DNA from: an uncultured Oscillospiraceae bacterium
GTDB lineage: Bacteria > Bacillota > Clostridia > Oscillospirales > Ruminococcaceae
Length of the DNA: 64,000 nt
Reading direction: 5' to 3'
Assembly (NCBI GenBank): GCA_934448295.1
Contig: CAKSEY010000010.1
Span: forward strand, 1 to 64,000
Shown one piece after another: positions 26,587 through 34,044 of this stretch (position 1 is its first letter; every line of letters begins with the position of its first letter). The notes beneath the pieces are model-generated. The model ran no database searches. It was not told the origin of the DNA and worked only from the letters and a program-made list of their open reading frames with translations. The position numbers were made by a program, and so were the translations under genes.

Positions 26587-27254
26587 CGGCTTCGCAGGCT
26601 TTGCTGGAGTGCGGCGCGCAGTCCCTGCCGGTGAATGTTCCGGAGGCGGCGCAGCGTTTGGGGGTCAAGATGATAGGGTACGCGGATTTTGTATCGCTGT
26701 TTGATTTTGACATGAATTACCTGTACCGGAACATAAGCTACGGCGGGTTCAGCACCAGGCTTGACGGGAACTTCGTGTGCGTGATAAACGAAAGTCTGTG
26801 CGGAAAGGCGCGGCGCAAATGGACGTCGGCGCACGAGCTGGGGCACGTCCTGCTGGGTCACATTTCGGAGCGGAAGCAGAGCGTAACTCTGAATGACGAG
26901 CACGAGGCGGACCGCTTTGCGGCGGGATTTCTGGCGCCGCTGACGGTGCTGCATTTCTGCGGAGTTTCCTCGGCGCTGGAGATCGAGAGCCTGTGCGGGA
27001 TATCCCGGCAGGCTGCGGAGATACGGTATCAGGAGCTGGCGGCGCTCCGCCGCACGCAGGAGGAGCTTTTCCGCAGAAAAATGCGCGGCGCTGACGCAGA
27101 CTTCGGGCTGTCAGGATTTTTGGGCGACAGCACAGAGATGTCACTTTTGGTGAGATTCGCACCGTTCATCGGGAGCTACCTTGCAAGGCGTTCGGCGCAT
27201 GACGGCTACGAAAAATATCTGTTGGAGCTGAAAAAACAGCCTATGGCGATATGA
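26583..27254 (+). CDS. ImmA/IrrE-family metallopeptidase
   Basis: 223 residues. The zinc site is SAHELGHVLLGH, with the third ligand region DEHEADRFAAGFLAP, so the active site is intact. ImmA/IrrE proteases cleave their partner XRE repressor to induce mobile elements or stress genes, and the partner here is the overlapping upstream gene. No structural phage genes follow, so the pair may be a domesticated switch. Confidence 0.85.
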   Translation: MTASQALLECGAQSLPVNVPEAAQRLGVKMIGYADFVSLFDFDMNYLYRNISYGGFSTRLDGNFVCVINESLCGKARRKWTSAHELGHVLLGHISERKQSVTLNDEHEADRFAAGFLAPLTVLHFCGVSSALEIESLCGISRQAAEIRYQELAALRRTQEELFRRKMRGADADFGLSGFLGDSTEMSLLVRFAPFIGSYLARRSAHDGYEKYLLELKKQPMAI

Positions 27255-27556
27255 TTTTCGACATTTTGCGGCTTTCGGGCAAGAAAATTCTTCAAACGGA
27301 GTATATTATTTTTGTATGGCTGCTATATTATTATCGTTTAGATATATGGCGTCTGAAAAATAACTTAGTAAATGTAAATAATTTGTCGCGAAATGTAACA
27401 AACCGCATTAAATCAACGAAAAACGCGATTAAATTCACTAGATGTAAAACGAAAAAATCAATACTTCCGGAATTGTGCACGGTGTTTACCTGCCGTACAA
27501 GTTACGGTGGCAATAGTTGCACATCAGACGGTTTAAATAAACACGAGAAAGAGGTA
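27255..27556. other. AT-rich intergenic region
   Basis: About 300 bases of markedly lower GC than the flanks. One open frame of 108 codons overlaps the ImmA stop by ATGA but has a low-complexity Asn/Lys/Ile composition and no ribosome site at proper distance, so I did not call it. Confidence 0.45.
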
Positions 27557-27585
27557 TTGATTTTTAGAAATTTATAGTGTATAAT
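27557..27585 (+). promoter_or_regulatory. promoter of the small HTH gene
   Basis: TTGATT (27557-27562), 17 bases, TATAAT (27580-27585), giving a leader of about 30 bases. Confidence 0.75.
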
Positions 27586-27619
27586 GTAATAACAAACGAA
27601 AAGACAGGAGGAACATATA

Positions 27620-27868
27620 ATGTTCAAGAATCAGGCAAACGGCCGCAAGAATCTCTTAGGTATCAAAATGCGTGAAGTTCGCAGATCACGCGGTATCTCC
27701 CAGCGTCAGGTTGCTGACGACCTGGCAGAGCTCGGACTGATCGTTGACAAGAACGCTGTTCAGCGTATGGAGTCCGGTCAGCGCTTTATCACGGATATTG
27801 AGCTTATCACCATCGCAAAGTATCTCGATATTCCTGTGAACGAGCTTCTGGAGTCACTCTCCAAGTAA
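27620..27868 (+). CDS. small XRE-family DNA-binding protein
   Basis: 82 residues, essentially one HTH domain (MREVRRSRGISQRQVADDLAE, then KNAVQRMESGQRFITDIELITIAKYL). It has its own promoter, an ACAGGAGGAACATATA ribosome site and its own terminator, so it is a monocistronic regulator. The target is unknown. Confidence 0.85.
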   Translation: MFKNQANGRKNLLGIKMREVRRSRGISQRQVADDLAELGLIVDKNAVQRMESGQRFITDIELITIAKYLDIPVNELLESLSK

Positions 27869-27869
27869 T

Positions 27870-27905
27870 AAAATACCCCGGGCAGACAGCCGGGGTATTT
27901 TGTTT
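27870..27905 (+). terminator. terminator of the small HTH gene
   Basis: AAAATACCCCGG (27870-27881) pairs perfectly with CCGGGGTATTTT (27890-27901), followed by GTTT. Confidence 0.9.
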
Positions 27906-27941
27906 ATATAGTATCATCTGCGATTTCGCTGTAAATAATAA

Positions 27942-28163
27942 ACTGCCCTGTTGCAAGCAAACAGGGCAGTCAGCTTGTCGAAAAAGTACCAACTGCAGTA
28001 AATTTTAAAGAAACTGTGGGGGAAAACTCTTGTTTTTCCCCCACACCCCCACTACCTTTTGCACGGAAAAAGGTAGCGAAAAACGATAGCGCTACGCGCA
28101 AATTTTACAGTTTTTCGACAGTCTGACTGCCCTGCTGCAAGCAAACAGCAGGGCAGTTTTGTT
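27942..28163. repeat. hairpin-rich repeat island flanked by two related terminator hairpins
   Basis: Two similar hairpins sharing GCAAGCAAACA loops bound the island: ACTGCCCTGTT/AACAGGGCAGT (27942-27952 and 27960-27970) and ACTGCCCTGCTG/CAGCAGGGCAGT (28126-28137 and 28146-28157, then TTTTGTT). Between them are GTCGAAAAA (27977-27985) mirrored by TTTTTCGAC (28111-28119), a 12-bp perfect hairpin TGTGGGGGAAAA/TTTTCCCCCACA (28015-28045) and CTACCTTTT/AAAAGGTAG (28052-28076). It has the look of a small palindromic insertion that split or duplicated a terminator. No coding potential. Confidence 0.7.
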
Positions 28164-28196
28164 AAGTCAGGGTTATAAGTCCACCGGAGACGTCAT

Positions 28197-29480
28197 TCAA
28201 ATCTTGTCGAGAGCCTGCGCGATATCGTCGATAAGGTCCTGAGCGTCCTCAAGGCCGCAGGAGTATCTTACGAGGTTCGGGAATACTCCGCACGCTTTGA
28301 GCTCCTCGTCGTTCATCTGGCGGTGGGTTGCGCTTGCCGGGTGCAGGCAGCAGGTGCGCGCGTCCGCAACGTGGGTCTCGATAGCGCCGAGTCTCAGGTG
28401 CTTCATGAATTCCTCGGCTGCATTTCTGCCGCCCTTCATGCCGAAGCTTACTACGCCGCAGGTGCCCGTGGGCATATACTTCTGCGCGACGTCGTAGTAC
28501 TTATCGCCGGGAAGTCCGGGGTAGTTCACGAACTCTATCTTGTCGTGCTGGCTGAGGAACTTCGCGACCGCAAGGCCGTTCTCGCAGTGGCGTTTCATGC
28601 GGACGTGCAGGCTCTCCAGCCCGAGGTTCAGTATAAACGCGTTCATCGGCGCCTGAATGGAGCCGAGGTCTCTCATCATCTGCGCGGTCGCCTTGGTGAT
28701 GAACGCCCCGCCGGTGCCGAACTTCTCAGCGTATGTAATTCCGTGGTAGCTCTCGTCGGGAGTGCACAGCCCCGGGAACTTGTCGGCGTGCTCCATCCAG
28801 TCGAAGCGGCCGCTGTCGACTATGCAGCCGCCCACAGCAGCGCCGTGGCCGTCCATGTACTTGGTGGTGGAGTGAGTTACGATATCCGCGCCCCACTCAA
28901 ACGGGCGGCAGTTTATGGGCGTTGCGAAGGTGTTGTCCACAATGAGCGGAACTCCATGGTCGTGCGCAGCCTTTGCGAACTTCTCAATGTCGAGGACTGT
29001 GAGCGCCGGGTTCGCGATGGTCTCGCCGAAAACAGCCTTGGTGTTGGGCTTGAATGCCGCGTTCAGCTCCTCGGGGGTGCAGTCGGGGCTTACGAACGTG
29101 AAATCAACGCCCATCTTGCGCATGGTGACGTTGAACAGGTTGAACGTGCCGCCGTAGATGGAGCTGGAAGCCACAACGTGGTCTCCGCAGCTTGCAATAT
29201 TGAACACCGCGAAGAAGTTCGCCGCCTGACCGGAGGAGGTCAGCATAGCCGCAGAGCCGCCCTCGAGTTCGCAAATCTTTGCGGCAACGGTGTCGTTGGT
29301 GGGGTTCTGGAGACGGGTGTAGAAGTATCCGCTCGCTTCAAGGTCGAACAGCTTTCCCATGTCCTCGCTGGTGGCATATTTGAATGTAGTGCTCTGGATT
29401 ATCGGCACCTGGCGGGGCTCGCCGTTTCCGGGGGTGTAGCCGCCCTGTACGCATTTTGTTCCTAAATTATATTCGCTCAT
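28197..29480 (-). CDS. metY: O-acetylhomoserine sulfhydrylase (MetY-like)
   Basis: 427-residue PLP enzyme of the Cys/Met-metabolism family. It likely makes homocysteine or methionine precursors from O-acetylhomoserine and sulfide or methanethiol. TKCVQGGYTPGNGEPRQVPI at the start, the SSSIYGGTFNLF region and the PLP lysine in HSTTKYMDGHG are characteristic. The ATG at 29478-29480 follows AGGAGGACAAA; an in-frame 31-codon extension runs through the promoter and is not used. Its promoter carries a CCTATT-TCGG-AATAGG palindrome shared with the metNIQ promoter. Confidence 0.9.
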   Translation of the reverse strand: MSEYNLGTKCVQGGYTPGNGEPRQVPIIQSTTFKYATSEDMGKLFDLEASGYFYTRLQNPTNDTVAAKICELEGGSAAMLTSSGQAANFFAVFNIASCGDHVVASSSIYGGTFNLFNVTMRKMGVDFTFVSPDCTPEELNAAFKPNTKAVFGETIANPALTVLDIEKFAKAAHDHGVPLIVDNTFATPINCRPFEWGADIVTHSTTKYMDGHGAAVGGCIVDSGRFDWMEHADKFPGLCTPDESYHGITYAEKFGTGGAFITKATAQMMRDLGSIQAPMNAFILNLGLESLHVRMKRHCENGLAVAKFLSQHDKIEFVNYPGLPGDKYYDVAQKYMPTGTCGVVSFGMKGGRNAAEEFMKHLRLGAIETHVADARTCCLHPASATHRQMNDEELKACGVFPNLVRYSCGLEDAQDLIDDIAQALDKI

Positions 29481-29498
29481 TTTGTCCTCCTGATAATA

Positions 29499-29514
29499 CC
29501 TATTTCGGAATAGG
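29499..29514 (-). promoter_or_regulatory. putative sulfur-regulator operator at metY
   Basis: CCTATTTCGGAATAGG is a perfect inverted repeat with a four-base centre, about +11 to +26 relative to the predicted metY start. It resembles the CC-N-AY/GG core of CymR/Rrf2-type sites. A similar CCTAT-ATAGG palindrome lies at the same relative position at metN. Confidence 0.55.
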
Positions 29515-29531
29515 GTTTTGTCTGCATTCCT

Positions 29532-29560
29532 ATTATACAGCTTTTTCCGGATAAAGTCAA
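29532..29560 (-). promoter_or_regulatory. promoter of metY
   Basis: Minus strand TTGACT (29560-29555), 17 bases, TATAAT (29537-29532). Confidence 0.8.
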
Positions 29561-29566
29561 GGAATA

Positions 29567-29595
29567 TTGACAAATCCGTCCGGATAGTGTATAAT
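29567..29595 (+). promoter_or_regulatory. promoter of the radical SAM gene
   Basis: TTGACA (29567-29572), 17 bases, TATAAT (29590-29595). The predicted transcription start is only about a dozen bases before the chosen start codon, so the leader is very short. Confidence 0.8.
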
Positions 29596-29614
29596 GTTCA
29601 CCGGAGAATTTTTG

Positions 29615-30493
29615 ATGAACGGAGTGGGTGCATTGCATTTCGTGCAGGCAAAGGGGATACTTTCCCAGAACAACGGAATCAACGTCTACCGCGGCTGTAC
29701 CCACGGGTGTATCTACTGCGACTCCCGGAGCCTGTGCTACCAGAATCCGCAGCCGTTCGAGGATATCGAGGTCAAGGAGAACGCCCCGCAGCTTCTGGAG
29801 GCGGCGCTGCGCTCCCGGAGAAAGCGCTGCATGATAGGCACAGGCTCCATGTGCGACCCGTACATCCAGGCGGAGGAGGAGCTATGTGTGACCCGCCGCT
29901 GCCTGGAGCTTATCAGCCGGTACGAATTCGGGGCGGCGGTGCTGACCAAATCCGACCTGATAATGCGCGACATAGACCTGCTGGACGAGATAAACCGCAA
30001 GTCAAAGGCGGTGGTGCAGATGACCCTCACCACCGCCGACGAGGAGCTGTGCCGCATTATAGAGCCGAACGTCTGCACCACCGCCCGCAGGTTCGAGGTG
30101 CTGTGTGAAATGCGGGAGCGCGGTATTCCGGCGGTGGTGTGGTTTTCGCCGCTGCTGCCGTTCATCAACGACACGGAGGAAAACGTGCTGAAAATCGTGG
30201 ACTACGCCAGGTGCGCCGGCTGTTACGGGGTCATGAGCTTCGGCATGGGGCTGACTCTGCGGGAGGGCAACCGGGAGTACTTCTACGCGGCGCTGGACAG
30301 GCATTTCCCGGGGCTTAAGGAGCGGTATATGCAGCGGTTCGTGAATTACTACGAGCTGCCCTCGCCGGACACCGCAAGGCTCATGAAGCTGTTCCACCAG
30401 GAGTGCGCGAAAGCCGGGCTGGAATCCGACCCGCAGAAGCTTTTCGCGTACCTGAACGAATTCCCGGAGTGCGAGCAGCTCACGCTATTTTGA
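29615..30493 (+). CDS. radical SAM protein of the spore photoproduct lyase-like family
   Basis: 292 residues. The radical SAM cluster motif is RGCTHGCIYCDSR (CxxxCxxC), preceded by GILSQNNGINVY, and GTGSMCDPYIQAEEE and VQMTLTTADEELCRIIEP fit the SPL-like (Rv2578c-type) branch. The reaction is unknown; relatives are often called DNA repair photolyases by similarity only. The start at 29615 was chosen because an upstream in-frame ATG at 29594 lies inside the -10 box; GGAGA is seven bases before the chosen ATG. Confidence 0.85.
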   Translation: MNGVGALHFVQAKGILSQNNGINVYRGCTHGCIYCDSRSLCYQNPQPFEDIEVKENAPQLLEAALRSRRKRCMIGTGSMCDPYIQAEEELCVTRRCLELISRYEFGAAVLTKSDLIMRDIDLLDEINRKSKAVVQMTLTTADEELCRIIEPNVCTTARRFEVLCEMRERGIPAVVWFSPLLPFINDTEENVLKIVDYARCAGCYGVMSFGMGLTLREGNREYFYAALDRHFPGLKERYMQRFVNYYELPSPDTARLMKLFHQECAKAGLESDPQKLFAYLNEFPECEQLTLF

Positions 30494-30507
30494 GTATGAG
30501 GTGGAAC

Positions 30508-30963
30508 ATGATAAATAACTACGTCAGAACGATATGCGGAATGTTGGGGCTTCCCATGCCGCAGGTGTTCTATAACGACCGGGCGCTCCAGCCGGGGGAG
30601 CACGCGAAGCTCACGCCGGACGGCAGGCAGCTCTATCTCCGAAAGCTGAAAACCGCCTCCCTTGACCAGCTTTTTGCCGCCGCTTCGGAGCTACGCCGGG
30701 AGTGGCAGAGGAAAACGGACGAGCGGCTTTATTTCGGGGACTACAAGCCCAGCGGGGAGCTTCCTCTGCGGGAGTTCAGCACACAGCCATCCGAGGTGGA
30801 CAGCAGCGCTTTCGCGGCGGTCATAGTCTCCGCTTTTTTCGGCGTGGAGCCTGTGTTTGACGAGCTGCCTGGAGCGGCAAGGGCAATGATAGAGCGCCGC
30901 TGCGGGGAGATCCGAAGGAACGAGTTCCCCACCCTTGGCAGCGCCGCCGACCATCACAAATAA
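30508..30963 (+). CDS. conserved-looking protein of unknown function
   Basis: 151 residues, soluble, with no recognised domain. It begins MINNYVRTICGMLGLPMP and contains a middle segment rich in Arg/Glu. The ATG at 30508 follows GAGGTGG; an alternative ATG lies 12 bases upstream. It follows the radical SAM gene by 14 bases and is probably co-transcribed, so the two may share a process. Confidence 0.6.
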   Translation: MINNYVRTICGMLGLPMPQVFYNDRALQPGEHAKLTPDGRQLYLRKLKTASLDQLFAAASELRREWQRKTDERLYFGDYKPSGELPLREFSTQPSEVDSSAFAAVIVSAFFGVEPVFDELPGAARAMIERRCGEIRRNEFPTLGSAADHHK

Positions 30964-31198
30964 AATTTCCGGCGCTCCGCCATTATTTTGTATGAAAAGG
31001 AAAAAATCCCGGAGTATTCCGCCGGGTAGTATTTCCTCTGTTTTTCAGAGATAAGCGGTGCAGAATACTTATGGCTACACCGTGCGTTGACCGATATATC
31101 AAAAAAGCATATCCGAAATCATTAGTCTATCACATCATTTTCACAATGGTATTGTATACTCATTGGCAATGTGCCGGGACGCAGGAGGATTTGACATA
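30964..31198. other. intergenic region before GH26
   Basis: 235 bases. CCCGG/CCGGG around 31012-31027 could be a weak terminator for the preceding gene. A TATACT at 31155-31160 may be a -10 box for GH26, but no convincing -35 box was found. Confidence 0.4.
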
Positions 31199-32341
31199 AT
31201 GACAGAATACAGAACAGACTTTGCGGCTCTTGAAAGGAGCCTGTCAGAAAAGCCGGTGGAGCCGGGGAAGCTGATAACTCCCGACCCCACGCCGAATACT
31301 CTCCGCCTGTGGGATTTTCTGAAGTCCTGCCGTGGGAAGAAATTTATCTCGGGTCAGCAGTATCTCTGGGAGGACGAGAAAGAGGACCTTGTCTACTGGA
31401 ACTCCACCGGAAAGCTCCCCGCGATACGCGGCTACGACTTCATGGGAATAAGCGGGCTTGCGCGCGGCTACGACCAACTGGGCAGGGCGGTGGACTGGGC
31501 GCGCCGCACCGGAGGTATCCTCACCATGTGCTGGCACTGGAACGCCCCGGACGATATGAGCGACTTCGCGAAGCTCAGCTCGTTCTACTACAAGACCACC
31601 AGCTACGACCGCAAGACGGGTTTCGACCTGCTCCGCGCCGTTCAGGAGGGCACCCCGGAGAATGATTTCATAATCTATGAGACAGACCTCGTTGCGGACG
31701 CGCTGAAAATGCTGGAACACCAGGATATCCCGGTGCTGTGGAGACCTCTCCACGAGGCAAACGGCGACTGGTTCTGGTGGGGCAACCGGGGCGGCACCTC
31801 GCAGCCGGAGCCGCAGAGCGTTGCCGCCTACAAGAAGCTGTGGTACACGATATTCGACAGATTCATGAACTACCACAGGCTGCGCAACCTTATCTGGGTG
31901 TGGAACGGACAGGCTCCGTTCATGGCGGTGAGCCCGAACAGCTACGACATCGCCGGGGACGACATCTACGACGAGAAGCCCACTCACCGCTCGCAGATAG
32001 AGCGTTACCGAAGCCTGGAGAGCTATACCTCCGGCAAGCTGCTGACCCTTTCCGAGTGCGGGATAATTCCCGACCCGGACGAAATGGAGAGGGACGGCGC
32101 GCACTGGCTGTGGTGGCTCCCGTGGTGGGGCTCGTTCGTGTACGACACGGACGACAAATGGCACCCCGTTCTTGACGAAAACGGAATGCCCAGACCGAAC
32201 CCGAAGTATATGGACGACGCGTTCCTGAAGCGCGTGTTCAATGACCCGAGGGTCGTTACCCTTGAGGATCTCCCGTGGTACGACCGGGAGAAGAAGCCGC
32301 TGCCGTATTCGCTTACGCAGTGGCTCAGAAAAGAGAAATAA
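31199..32341 (+). CDS. glycoside hydrolase family 26, probable beta-mannanase
   Basis: 380 residues with a GH26 (beta/alpha)8 barrel. The acid/base glutamate is in LWRPLHEANGDWFWWG and the nucleophile glutamate in LTLSECGIIPD, both present. TMCWHWNAPDD is another family hallmark. It should cleave beta-1,4-mannosyl linkages in mannan or manno-oligosaccharides. No signal peptide or membrane anchor is visible, so it appears cytoplasmic and likely acts on imported oligosaccharides. The ATG at 31199 follows GGAGGATTTGACATA. Confidence 0.88.
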   Translation: MTEYRTDFAALERSLSEKPVEPGKLITPDPTPNTLRLWDFLKSCRGKKFISGQQYLWEDEKEDLVYWNSTGKLPAIRGYDFMGISGLARGYDQLGRAVDWARRTGGILTMCWHWNAPDDMSDFAKLSSFYYKTTSYDRKTGFDLLRAVQEGTPENDFIIYETDLVADALKMLEHQDIPVLWRPLHEANGDWFWWGNRGGTSQPEPQSVAAYKKLWYTIFDRFMNYHRLRNLIWVWNGQAPFMAVSPNSYDIAGDDIYDEKPTHRSQIERYRSLESYTSGKLLTLSECGIIPDPDEMERDGAHWLWWLPWWGSFVYDTDDKWHPVLDENGMPRPNPKYMDDAFLKRVFNDPRVVTLEDLPWYDREKKPLPYSLTQWLRKEK

Positions 32342-32365
32342 AGGCGAACAGGAAAGGAAACGATT

Positions 32366-33091
32366 ATGAAGAAATTTTTAGCGGCGGCAGTGGCTCTTGC
32401 GGCTATTACAGCGGCGTTCACTGGCTGCTCCAACAACAATAATTCCAGCAGCACAAGTTCCGACAGCTCTGCGGCTGATTCCAGCACCACAGGCACTTCC
32501 CAGGCGGAGACCCCTGCGGCTGAGCGCACGGCGAAGGATCTTGCGGAGGCAGTGAACGGCTGCGTTGAGTGGCCGGCTATGGAGGAGATAAACGACGGGG
32601 AGATCATCAAGTCTCTGTTCAACCTTGACGTTGACCTGCTTGATGATTATTATATCTCCAGCGCTATGATGAGCGTGCACCTCAACGAGATCATCATTGC
32701 GAAGCCCAAGGCGGGCAGCGAGGGCGCGGTAAAGTCCCAGCTTGACGAGCATTTCGCATATATCAAGGACGGCGCGGCGTTCTATCCCGACCAGGAGATC
32801 GCGGCGGCGGGCTCCGCCGAGGGCGTGACCTCCGATGGCTACTATTATATCATAGTTCACCAGATAGGCTCCCAGATCGCAGACGTGATGGAGGCGTACA
32901 AGCCCGGCGGCGAGATAACAAAGCTGGAGGTTCCGGAGCCGACCTATGAGGAGAACGTTCCCACTGACGAGATAGGCGCTCCTATCTTTTTCGGCACCGG
33001 CGAGGGCGAGGTAGATATAAACGCCCCTGCGGCAGGCTTTGGCGGAGACGGAATGGGCGAACCCGCTGACGGCGATATCGCGGTAAACTGA
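32366..33091 (+). CDS. DUF4358-type lipoprotein
   Basis: 241 residues. A lipoprotein signal peptide ends in the lipobox AFTGC (Cys about 21), followed by a Ser/Thr/Asn-rich linker to about residue 50. The folded part matches the DUF4358 pattern (FNLDVDLLDDYYISSAMMSV...GSEGAVKSQLDEHFAYIKD). The function of this family is unknown. It lies 24 bases downstream of GH26 with GGAAAGGAAA as ribosome site, so co-expression is possible. Confidence 0.8.
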   Translation: MKKFLAAAVALAAITAAFTGCSNNNNSSSTSSDSSAADSSTTGTSQAETPAAERTAKDLAEAVNGCVEWPAMEEINDGEIIKSLFNLDVDLLDDYYISSAMMSVHLNEIIIAKPKAGSEGAVKSQLDEHFAYIKDGAAFYPDQEIAAAGSAEGVTSDGYYYIIVHQIGSQIADVMEAYKPGGEITKLEVPEPTYEENVPTDEIGAPIFFGTGEGEVDINAPAAGFGGDGMGEPADGDIAVN

Positions 33092-33106
33092 TTTCTGATT
33101 CAAAAG

Positions 33107-33133
33107 CTCCCTGCTCCGGCGGGGAGTTTTTTT
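33107..33133 (+). terminator. terminator after the lipoprotein gene
   Basis: CTCCC (33107-33111) pairs with GGGAG (33122-33126), extended by further GC pairing, followed by seven T (33127-33133). Confidence 0.85.
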
Positions 33134-33286
33134 GGTTATACTGAGCTTGCACAAAATCTTGTTCCCGATAATACCAGCTGTCCCGGATCCTTTGTGAATA
33201 TTTTTGTAGGAGTACGCCCGAAATCGCAGTGCTGACGTACGGAACAGCTTTTATCCCGACTGATCTGGCCATATTATATATAATAA

Positions 33287-33312
33287 AACTGGCACTGGAA
33301 ACATTACCAGTT
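33287..33312 (+). promoter_or_regulatory. putative operator at the ECF transporter promoter
   Basis: AACTGG (33287-33292) and CCAGTT (33307-33312) form an inverted repeat that brackets the -35 box of the promoter. It fits a repressor site for vitamin-responsive control; the ligand is unknown. Confidence 0.45.
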
Positions 33313-33324
33313 CTGCTGTATAAT
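33296..33324 (+). promoter_or_regulatory. promoter of the ECF S-component gene
   Basis: TGGAAA (33296-33301), 17 bases, TATAAT (33319-33324). The -35 box is weak, as is common for activatable or tightly repressed promoters. Confidence 0.6.
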
Positions 33325-33367
33325 AAAAGCACAGAAACATGGCGGAAGCCGAAAAGGAGAATGTGTT

Positions 33368-33934
33368 ATGACAACAGAAAAGACAACCAGGACATCTGCA
33401 AGGGACAAGCTGCTCAAAATCTGCGTTACCGCAATGTTTGCCGCGCTGATATGCGTTGCGACAATGCTTATCCAGATACCGTCCCCGCTGAATGGATATG
33501 TGAATTTCGGAGATTGCTTCATACTTATAGCTGCATGGGTTCTCGGGCCGGTTTACGGATTTGCGGCAGGCGGTATCGGCTCTGCGCTGGCTGACCTGTT
33601 CACCGGATATGTGCATTATGTTCCCGGCACCTTCGTCATAAAGGGACTTATTGCGGTCGCTGCCGCGCTCATCTGCCGCGCAATGCTGAAGAAGCTCGGC
33701 AAGGTAGTGATCCCCGCTTACGCTGTCAGCGCCCTTGTCGGCGAGATCATAATGGTTGGCGGCTATTATCTGTACGCTGCGCTGCTCCTCGGCAAGAGCT
33801 TCGCAGGCGCCGCTGCAAGCGTTCCCGGAAATCTGATTCAGGGCGCTTTCGGACTTGTCTGCGGCGTTGTTATCATCAGGATCATTGCCAAGACCAAGGT
33901 TCTGAACAAATTCAGCACCTACGCGGTAGCCTGA
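33368..33934 (+). CDS. ECF transporter S component
   Basis: 188 residues with about five or six transmembrane segments. The segment GYVNFGDCFILIAAWVLGP, followed by AAGGIGSALADLFTGY, is typical of the substrate-binding S components of energy-coupling factor vitamin transporters (Pfam ECF-type families near HmpT/PanT). The AT and EcfA/T energy module is not in this window, so it must use a shared module elsewhere. The substrate cannot be read from sequence. AAAAGGAGAATGTGTT precedes the ATG. Confidence 0.85.
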   Translation: MTTEKTTRTSARDKLLKICVTAMFAALICVATMLIQIPSPLNGYVNFGDCFILIAAWVLGPVYGFAAGGIGSALADLFTGYVHYVPGTFVIKGLIAVAAALICRAMLKKLGKVVIPAYAVSALVGEIIMVGGYYLYAALLLGKSFAGAAASVPGNLIQGAFGLVCGVVIIRIIAKTKVLNKFSTYAVA

Positions 33935-33950
33935 ATCACCAAAAGCACAG

Positions 33951-33979
33951 CAGGGCAGCTACAACGCTGCCCTGTTTTT
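33951..33979 (+). terminator. terminator after the ECF gene
   Basis: CAGGGCAGC (33951-33959) pairs with GCTGCCCTG (33966-33974), followed by TTTTT. Confidence 0.9.
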
Positions 33980-33980
33980 G

Positions 33981-34009
33981 TTGACTTTTCCCGGCTGATA
34001 TGCTATGAT
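33981..34009 (+). promoter_or_regulatory. promoter of the HAD hydrolase gene
   Basis: TTGACT (33981-33986), 17 bases, TATGAT (34004-34009), immediately after the preceding terminator. Confidence 0.7.
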
Positions 34010-34044
34010 TAAGAAAAAGCTGAACAAATCACAGGAGGAACTCT

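Noticed and set aside
27251..27577. 108-codon frame after the ImmA gene
   Set aside because: It overlaps by ATGA, but composition is AT-driven and low complexity, and it runs through the promoter of the next gene.
27942..28163. CRISPR array
   Set aside because: The repeated hairpins are only two related copies and lack regular spacers; no cas genes occur in the window.
28323..29465. 380-codon open frame antisense to metY
   Set aside because: Shadow of metY; no start signal or domain.
33220..33300. TPP-riboswitch-like CTGATCTGG upstream of the ECF gene
   Set aside because: Only a short fragment matches. The other conserved THI-box segments are missing and it lies upstream of the predicted promoter.
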